Source: Chloroflexota bacterium (GTDB lineage: Bacteria; Chloroflexota; Anaerolineae; Promineifilales; Promineifilaceae). Taken from it: DNA of 57,940 bases. Under the pieces are notes generated by a model, which was given only the letters and a program-made list of their open reading frames with translations, ran no database searches and was not told where the DNA came from. Every line of letters starts with the position of its first letter. Within the stretch, counting starts at the first letter, position 1. The DNA lies in contig JAJRYT010000128.1 of assembly GCA_024275635.1 (NCBI GenBank), positions 1-57,940 on the forward strand, written 5' to 3'. Positions 52,857-57,940 of the stretch are shown here, one piece after another. The translations under genes and the position numbers were made by a program.

Positions 52857-52964
52857 TTCATTATTCATCAATTTAAGACGGCGAATGGTAGCACGGAACA
52901 GATGAATCGTAAAACAGAGCAGGAGATATAAGGGGCCGCAAACAAGCTGCCAGACTTGCGTAAT

Positions 52965-52981
52965 GCAAGCAAGCTGCTTGC
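52965..52981. repeat. CAAGCA-NNN-TGCTTG hairpin
   Basis: GCAAGCA-AGC-TGCTTGC is a perfect 7-bp stem with a three-base loop, sister of 13677-13695. Further broken CAAGC words lie on both sides (52941-52960, 52992-53000). Confidence 0.5.
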
Positions 52982-53054
52982 ACCACGAATAGCAAGTTGT
53001 TCGCAGATCCGGAGATATATTTCTTGTCCCTAAAAATAATTGTATACTCCCCTC

Positions 53055-53933
53055 GTGTTACGATTATGGCAAGAGAATTGGCGGTATGTTTCCTGGTTAA
53101 GCAAAAAGGGGCGTGCGTGGCTGCGCCTGGTTGTAAAGGCTGGAAGGGAGGCGCTGGGACCGGAATCGACTCTAACCGCGGCGGCGATCAGTTATTTCAC
53201 TTTATTTTCGTTATTTCCTCTCATACTGTTGGCTGTAGCTATCGGCAGCTTGTGGCTTGATCCTATGTTTGTCGAGGGCGAAGTGGTAACGCAGTTGGAA
53301 TTTGCGGCGCCGGCGCTGGGGGATTTATTAGGCGCGAATTTTGAGCGGATTGTTCACACCCGCGGGCCAATTACTGGTTTTGCCCTTTTGACTTTGCTCT
53401 GGTCATCATCCAATGTTTTTAATGTGTTAACGCGGGCTGTGGATGGGATATGGACATTGAATGTGAAACGGCCGTCCTGGCGGCGGCGCGGTTTGGCAAT
53501 TCTGGCAGCGCTCGTGATTAGCGGCTTGTTGTTGGCGGCCTCCTTTGCCGAAGTCACCGTGTTGACTATCGCCAACTCATTACTGCCTGAAGAACTCCAA
53601 AAAATGCGGCCGTTCACCGATCAGTTTTGGGCCGTTTTAGTCAGCATCACTCTTTTTGCCGCCCTTTACTATTTCTTGCCTCATATCAATTTGAACTGGC
53701 GACAGGCGCTGCCGGGGGCTTTGGCAGCCGGGGTGTTATGGGATTTAGCTAAACGGGGGTTTCTTTACTTCGTGGCCACATATCTGTCTCGTTCCAACTT
53801 GGTTTATGGCTCGGTGGCGACCATTACCGCGTTTTTGACCTGGGCATATGTGAGCGGGATTATTTTTATGTTTGGGGCGCACTTAAATTTCGTTAACAAT
53901 GAAACAAACGGCAAAAAAAAGAAGGATGAATGA
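53055..53933 (+). CDS. YihY/virulence factor BrkB family membrane protein
   Basis: About 292 residues with six hydrophobic helices. ESTLTAAAISYFTLFSLFPL is the family signature near the N-terminus; FALLTLLWSSSNVFNVLTRA, LPHINLNWRQALPGALAAG and YGSVATITAFLTWAYVSG follow as usual. The family was once called RNase BN by mistake; it may be a transporter or envelope protein. I use GTG 53055 because a -10-like TATACT at 53042-53047 would place RNA start next to it; TTG at 53040 is also open. The end of the gene overlaps the terminator of the convergent gene. Confidence 0.85.
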   Translation: MLRLWQENWRYVSWLSKKGRAWLRLVVKAGREALGPESTLTAAAISYFTLFSLFPLILLAVAIGSLWLDPMFVEGEVVTQLEFAAPALGDLLGANFERIVHTRGPITGFALLTLLWSSSNVFNVLTRAVDGIWTLNVKRPSWRRRGLAILAALVISGLLLAASFAEVTVLTIANSLLPEELQKMRPFTDQFWAVLVSITLFAALYYFLPHINLNWRQALPGALAAGVLWDLAKRGFLYFVATYLSRSNLVYGSVATITAFLTWAYVSGIIFMFGAHLNFVNNETNGKKKKDE

Positions 53934-53956
53934 TAACTGTCTTCATCCATCCTTCT
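53913..53956 (-). terminator. Terminator of the exported-protein gene
   Basis: Read leftward, AGAAGGATG and CATCCTTCT form a 9-bp stem, followed by TTTTTTTT. It lies inside the last codons of the convergent BrkB gene. Confidence 0.75.
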
Positions 53957-53986
53957 GTAGGATTTGATCTTGTTCCCTGGCGCAAC

Positions 53987-54463
53987 TTATGATTCGTTAG
54001 GGGAAAGGTTGAGGGTCTCGCCCTTTTCGCTCCAGGTACCGCTAACGGTGTCAGTCCCATGCCCGATAATGTAACGGCCGTGTCCTTCCAGGTATACCCG
54101 CCCGCGTCCAGCGGCAAATAAGTTTATATCTTCGCCACGCAAGATGACAGCGAACTCATCGGCCTCGCTGAGATGGAAACTGCCGTTAAAGCCGATGTAT
54201 TGCACCCAGCCGTTGGGATATTCGATGCGACGGCCGTATCCGGTCACGGTAGGCACATCCGGGTTGCCTTCATCCTTGAACCATAGGACGCCATCCCCGC
54301 TGATGTGAACTGTCCCCAATTTGACTTGCAGCGCCGCTTGGCCATCGCCTTGGGCGCGAATCCACCCGGTTCCGGCGATGGTGTCGGCGCTAACGGCCGC
54401 TACCAGCAATAAACTGGCCGCCATCACAACCAATAAAACTAAAATTGTACGTTTTGCTTTCAT
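53987..54463 (-). CDS. Small exported protein of unknown function
   Basis: A 158-residue protein starting MKAKRT, with a clear signal peptide (LVLLVVMAASLLLVAAVSA) cut near residue 26. The mature part is rich in beta-strand patterns and glycine, with paired motifs GTGWIRAQGDGQAAL and LFAAGRGRVYLEGHGRY, suggesting a beta-sandwich or jelly-roll secreted domain. I cannot name a family. AAGGAG is nine bases before the ATG at 54463; a GTG at 54466 is less likely. It has its own terminator at 53913-53956. Confidence 0.65.
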   Translation of the reverse strand: MKAKRTILVLLVVMAASLLLVAAVSADTIAGTGWIRAQGDGQAALQVKLGTVHISGDGVLWFKDEGNPDVPTVTGYGRRIEYPNGWVQYIGFNGSFHLSEADEFAVILRGEDINLFAAGRGRVYLEGHGRYIIGHGTDTVSGTWSEKGETLNLSPNES

Positions 54464-54562
54464 CACGTCACGCTCCTTATATTTGAGATGTCATGATGAT
54501 GCCGTTTAGGTGTTATGGGGTTGTTGTAACGATGTAAGAGAAGTGTAAAGCGGCGCGTTAGA

Positions 54563-54598
54563 CTCTCATCCCTCATCCCTACTCCCTACTCCCTACCC
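54563..54598. repeat. CTCATCCCTACTCCC word repeat at GT-C stop
   Basis: TCTCATCCCTCATCCCTACT words run to 54598 and contain the stop codon (54586-54588) of the leftward membrane-protein gene. Related words are read in frame in the same gene at 54759-54791. Confidence 0.6.
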
Positions 54599-56043
54599 CC
54601 CCATTTTGCCAAAATGAGCGGCAGGATGAAGACGAAGGGAACGCCAATGAGATGGGCCAGGAAATAATCGCCGCCCAAAACATAGACGCGCAGATGCCCA
54701 TAAATGAGAACCGATAATTGGGTAGTCAGCAGCAGCCATAAACCGGCGTGTAGGCGGAATGAGGGATGAGGGATGAGGGATGAGGGATGAGTTATCCTCT
54801 CTTTTTTCTGCGTATCTCCTCGCCCATCTTCAAGCAACAGCCAGGGAAAGAGCCAGGTTGTGTACCAGAGCCGGAAGTTGAGGGCGGTTAAAATGTAGGC
54901 GGCAAAGATGTCGGCAGCGCTGCGAATGGACGGCCGTTCCCGCCACGCCAGCCACAACAACCACAAAAATCCCGCTGCCAATATCCCCAATGAAAGCAGC
55001 GTCATTCCCTGCAAATGCGCTGCCGTCAGGGAGACGCCAGCAAAACGAGCGGCTAAAAGGATGAGCGCGCTGACCGAGAAGCTGGCTCCACCCGACGCCT
55101 CAGCCTGTAACCGGGACATCAGGTCAAGCGGAGAACCAAAGGGGAGGAAGGCCAGGGCAACGGCCGTTACTCCCCCCATCACACTCAACAGCAAAAAACG
55201 CAGTTGGGCGCGCGCGCCCGGCTGCCGCTGCCAGAGCGCCAGAAAGAAGAACGGCAGAGGCAGCAGTCCAATCGGTTTGGTCAACGGCGCCAGCATCATT
55301 ACAAGAAAACCGGCCGTTGACCGCCGCTGCGCCAGCCACCAGCCCAAAAGCAGCCAAAACAACATCAGCGCATCATTATGAGCGTCCACCACAAACAGCA
55401 GCAGCAAAGCCGGGTTCCAGGCCCACAGCAGCGTGCGGGCGGATCGCTGCGCGGCCGGCCGGCCGGCCAACAACTGCCAGATGAGCGCCGCACTCGCCAA
55501 GTGCGCCGCCAACCCCAGCAGTTTGAACGAGACGAGAGCCAGGTACAAATTGTCCCGGCTGACAGTGGTTATGGCAATGGCAATGAGTTCCCAAAGTGGC
55601 CCGTAGGGGGACGTGGCCCCGGCCCATTCCCCGGCCAGAGGTAGGAAGGGATCGTTGTTGATCCCATTGGGCGGTACGACGAAGGGGTTTTGACCATAAA
55701 CGCTGCTAATCCGGCCGCGAATGACGTAGCGGTAGATGTCGTTGGCGTTGATGGGGTAGGTTTGCAGGAGGGGGATGGCGAAGAGAACGGCCGTTCCCAC
55801 AATCAGCCATAATGGTAACGGGCTGGCCGCCAGCTTTGTTTGCCGGTAAGCCAGCCAGTACAGGCCATAAAGCAGACACAGCCAGACAGCATAAGCTAAA
55901 CCATGAAGCAGGGAAGGGGTAAACGTGCGGATGTCGGCCAGGGGGATTTGGTTGAAAAACGGCCGTAATGGAAACCAAAAGCGGGCCAGCCAATAACTGG
56001 CCAGACTTAAAACCACAACCAACCAAAGCGGCTTCCGGTACAT
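54586..56043 (-). CDS. GT-C-like membrane glycosyltransferase 5
   Basis: A 485-residue polytopic protein from ATG 56043 (open to 56112). The first long loop is FNQIPLADIRTF; then YPINANDIYRYVIRGRISSV with YGQNPFVVPPN resembles MptB/DUF2029-type mannosyltransferases that use polyprenyl-phosphate mannose. The PYGPLWELIAIAI stretch is also typical. A GGGATGAGGGATGAGGGATG word run (54759-54791) is translated in frame as HPSSLIPHPSF before the last helices. AGAAGG precedes the ATG. It is a fifth GT-C-like protein, apart from the cluster at 28-34 kb. Confidence 0.75.
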   Translation of the reverse strand: MYRKPLWLVVVLSLASYWLARFWFPLRPFFNQIPLADIRTFTPSLLHGLAYAVWLCLLYGLYWLAYRQTKLAASPLPLWLIVGTAVLFAIPLLQTYPINANDIYRYVIRGRISSVYGQNPFVVPPNGINNDPFLPLAGEWAGATSPYGPLWELIAIAITTVSRDNLYLALVSFKLLGLAAHLASAALIWQLLAGRPAAQRSARTLLWAWNPALLLLFVVDAHNDALMLFWLLLGWWLAQRRSTAGFLVMMLAPLTKPIGLLPLPFFFLALWQRQPGARAQLRFLLLSVMGGVTAVALAFLPFGSPLDLMSRLQAEASGGASFSVSALILLAARFAGVSLTAAHLQGMTLLSLGILAAGFLWLLWLAWRERPSIRSAADIFAAYILTALNFRLWYTTWLFPWLLLEDGRGDTQKKERITHPSSLIPHPSFRLHAGLWLLLTTQLSVLIYGHLRVYVLGGDYFLAHLIGVPFVFILPLILAKWGGRE

Positions 56044-56108
56044 AAATTGGAACCTTCTAAATCGGGGGGAGAAAGGCAACAAGACAGCGCAGTCCCCATT
56101 AAGGCTAA

Positions 56109-57563
56109 TCAATCACGCTTGCCATGCTTGCTTAGAGGAACAACTAACATCACCGATGTGCCCTGTCCTGGCTTCGACTCGACGCGTACCGAGCCATCAA
56201 CCCGTTCCGCACGCTCACGCATGTTAACCATGCCTAAGCTGCCGCGCGAACTGTAATCCCGGTTTACATCCTCAGTTTCAAAGCCAACGCCATCGTCACG
56301 TACCTGGGCGACAAAGAGATCCTCTTCCTGCCAGAAGCGCACTTCAATCAGGTCGGCTTTGGAATGTTTGCGGGCATTGCCCAGCGCCTCTTCCACGATT
56401 GAGAAAACGACACTCTGGGCATTGTCATCCAGTAAACTGCCATATTCGCCGCCAACCAGCCGCAAATTTAAGCCGTGATTTTCACGGATACGTTTCATCA
56501 CGGTTTCAATTGCCGGGGTTAAGCCCTGGGTTTCTAACACCAGCGGCCGCAAGGTAAACAACATACCGCGAATTTCTTTGGAGGTTTGCTTGGCCAGGTT
56601 TTCGACTTTTTGCAGCTCTTTTACGGCTTGTTTGGCGTCTTTGGCGATCAAGGAACGGATGAAGTTGATGCGCATGGCGATGGCGGCAATGGTTTGGGTA
56701 GGGCCATCATGCAGGTCGCGGGCCAATTCTTTGCGGGCGGCTTCGTCGGCTTCAATGAGACGCTGTTTTTCGGCGTCTAATTTTTGGTAAAGCTGGGCGT
56801 TTTGCAGAGCGATGACGGATTGGTCGGCTACGGCGTTGAACAGGTCAAAGTGATCGTCGTCAAATTTAACGGCCGTATTCGAACTAATCACCATCGCCCC
56901 ATAAATTTGGAACCCGGCCCGCAGCGGAATGCAAACGGCCGTTAATGCATTTTGAAAAGCCACGAACTGGGATAATTCCGGGTCCTTACGCGGATTGTTG
57001 GTGACCACAATTTCGGCCTGTGTAAAAGAAGCCCCGATAATGCCGCTCTGACCGGGGATTCCCCGGTTCAAATCAGCGGCAATAAAGCGTCGGGTGGCGA
57101 CGGGGTAGAGGTTACTGCCGTTAAACAAAAAAACAGCGCCTACCAACGATCGGCGCGGGATACCCATCTCTTCCAGGGCGATGCTGCATACATTTAGCGC
57201 TTCTTCCACCACCACCTCAAAACTCAGCGTCGCCCGCATTTTAGAGGCCATCATCCGCAGTGACCTGGCCCGGTTGTTGGCCGCGCGTAAATGGTTTAAC
57301 TCATGATGAAACAAGCGGGCGCTCAACTGCTGAACCCGGCGGCCCCTATTGTTTAATAGGGTAATAACAGCAACGGCCGTCATGATTAAGATGCCAGTGG
57401 CAATACCAAACTCCAAAAGATAATTGCCATCTGATTTTAATTGGCCCATAACCAGTATAAAAAAGGCGACTTGCACCAGGACAGCGAGAAAAAACAGGCC
57501 CACTGTGAGCCATATTAGATTATTGAATTGTTTTTTGATAATCGCGGCTATATTTCCAGACAT
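56109..57563 (-). CDS. Membrane sensor histidine kinase with GAF domain
   Basis: A 484-residue kinase of the NarX/DegS group. Two membrane helices (about 15-37 and 50-67), a GAF domain (about 110-260) with FNALTAVCIPLRAGF-like strands, then the HisKA_3 helix with histidine in LARDLHDGPTQTIAAIA and LRPLVLETQGL. The ATPase domain has VEEALGNARKHS, VRDDGVGFE and GSLGMVNMRERAE. No response regulator gene is adjacent in the window, so its partner is unknown. The upstream gap holds the second 123-bp MITE. Confidence 0.9.
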   Translation of the reverse strand: MSGNIAAIIKKQFNNLIWLTVGLFFLAVLVQVAFFILVMGQLKSDGNYLLEFGIATGILIMTAVAVITLLNNRGRRVQQLSARLFHHELNHLRAANNRARSLRMMASKMRATLSFEVVVEEALNVCSIALEEMGIPRRSLVGAVFLFNGSNLYPVATRRFIAADLNRGIPGQSGIIGASFTQAEIVVTNNPRKDPELSQFVAFQNALTAVCIPLRAGFQIYGAMVISSNTAVKFDDDHFDLFNAVADQSVIALQNAQLYQKLDAEKQRLIEADEAARKELARDLHDGPTQTIAAIAMRINFIRSLIAKDAKQAVKELQKVENLAKQTSKEIRGMLFTLRPLVLETQGLTPAIETVMKRIRENHGLNLRLVGGEYGSLLDDNAQSVVFSIVEEALGNARKHSKADLIEVRFWQEEDLFVAQVRDDGVGFETEDVNRDYSSRGSLGMVNMRERAERVDGSVRVESKPGQGTSVMLVVPLSKHGKRD

Positions 57564-57768
57564 TTTGTTTAGACGCTAAAATAAACTGTGGTTTTTAGGA
57601 CTTCAGTGATGGTAGGCAAGTTGAAACCATTATACCTCATGGGTGTCATTTTTCGATAGGATAATAGTTTGACCTGTCAAGCATTATGACGAAGCCTGAA
57701 CATACCATCCCCCACACCAAACCGTATTTTTCACGGCAGTGGCGATTGATTGCAGCGTGTATTGCTAA

Positions 57769-57891
57769 GGGCACGTTCGTTTATAACTTTGGCGTTAGGA
57801 AAATTGTAACCAGGTAATTGGTAACTGGTAATTACCCAATTACTCAATTACCAATTACCAGCAAACTGCAAAGTTAATTTTGAACGAACCC
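57769..57891. mobile_element. 123-bp MITE, copy 2
   Basis: Same length as the copy at 11945-12067 and identical except at three positions near base 30-37. It is flanked by TAA on both sides (57766-57768, 57892-57894), a probable three-base target duplication. The 377-base stretch after the kinase start (57564-57940) holds nothing else I can name. Confidence 0.88.
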
Positions 57892-57940
57892 TAAGCTCGA
57901 CTTTGTACATTCCTAACAGATTGCTTCCAAACCGTACTCG

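Noticed and set aside
57686-57820. Short frame from ATG 57686 broken by the MITE
   Set aside because: With the MITE removed it still meets a stop within eight codons, and there is no ribosome site, so an interrupted gene is not supported.

Overview
The window reads as a piece of a Chloroflexota chromosome, probably an Anaerolineae or Promineifilum-like filamentous lineage. This is inferred from the gene set, not from a marker rRNA. The set includes a giant nSTAND/WD40 protein, runs of GT-C membrane glycosyltransferase-like proteins, a MoeA fused to a substrate-binding domain, a RimK-like ligase, a dodecin, a Tad/Flp pilus core, and Shine-Dalgarno starts mixed with apparently leaderless ones. 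Gene density is high, with one tRNA (Lys-UUU), no rRNA, no CRISPR array and no prophage.

Layout. 0.3-7.4 kb: PanE-like reductase, class II aldolase, enoyl-CoA hydratase, SLC45-like transporter, PHP phosphoesterase, and a moeA fusion broken by an in-frame amber codon. 7.5-11.8 kb: tRNA-Lys and a 1371-residue nSTAND/WD40 protein. 11.9-15.7 kb: a 123-bp MITE, dodecin, double GNAT, FmdB zinc ribbon, a second small MITE and RNase J. 16-24 kb: a metallo-beta-lactamase gene with an in-frame opal codon, mutY, a TPR protein, and a peptide ABC importer with binding protein and two ATPases but no permeases. 24-26 kb: a receiver/Roadblock-like regulator and a RimK-like ligase. 26.5-34 kb: a GT2 polyprenyl-phosphate sugar synthase, a methyltransferase and four consecutive multi-pass GT-C-like proteins, a likely surface glycosylation block.

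34-41 kb: a NarL-type regulator and DegS-type kinase, then a Tad pilus core (flp, tadZ/cpaE, cpaF, tadB, tadC). This block is visibly more A+T rich. 41-46 kb: comF, long hibernation factor, low-MW phosphatase, HNH nuclease, Nif3-like protein and kbl. 47-53 kb: nucleic-acid processing (beta-CASP nuclease, RNase D, RecJ) and an epimerase. 53-57.6 kb: YihY/BrkB protein, a small exported protein, another GT-C protein and a GAF histidine kinase, ending in a second copy of the 123-bp MITE.

Three patterns cut across the genes. (1) The palindrome ACGGCCGT is iterated throughout: 28 copies counted by eye in the first 15.1 kb, but only three between 34.0 and 42.2 kb. (2) Short-period word repeats with inverted copies sit at gene 3' ends, often containing the stop codon, and the same kinds of words appear as in-frame inserts inside proteins. 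(3) Two families of small non-autonomous inverted-repeat elements with plausible target duplications are present.
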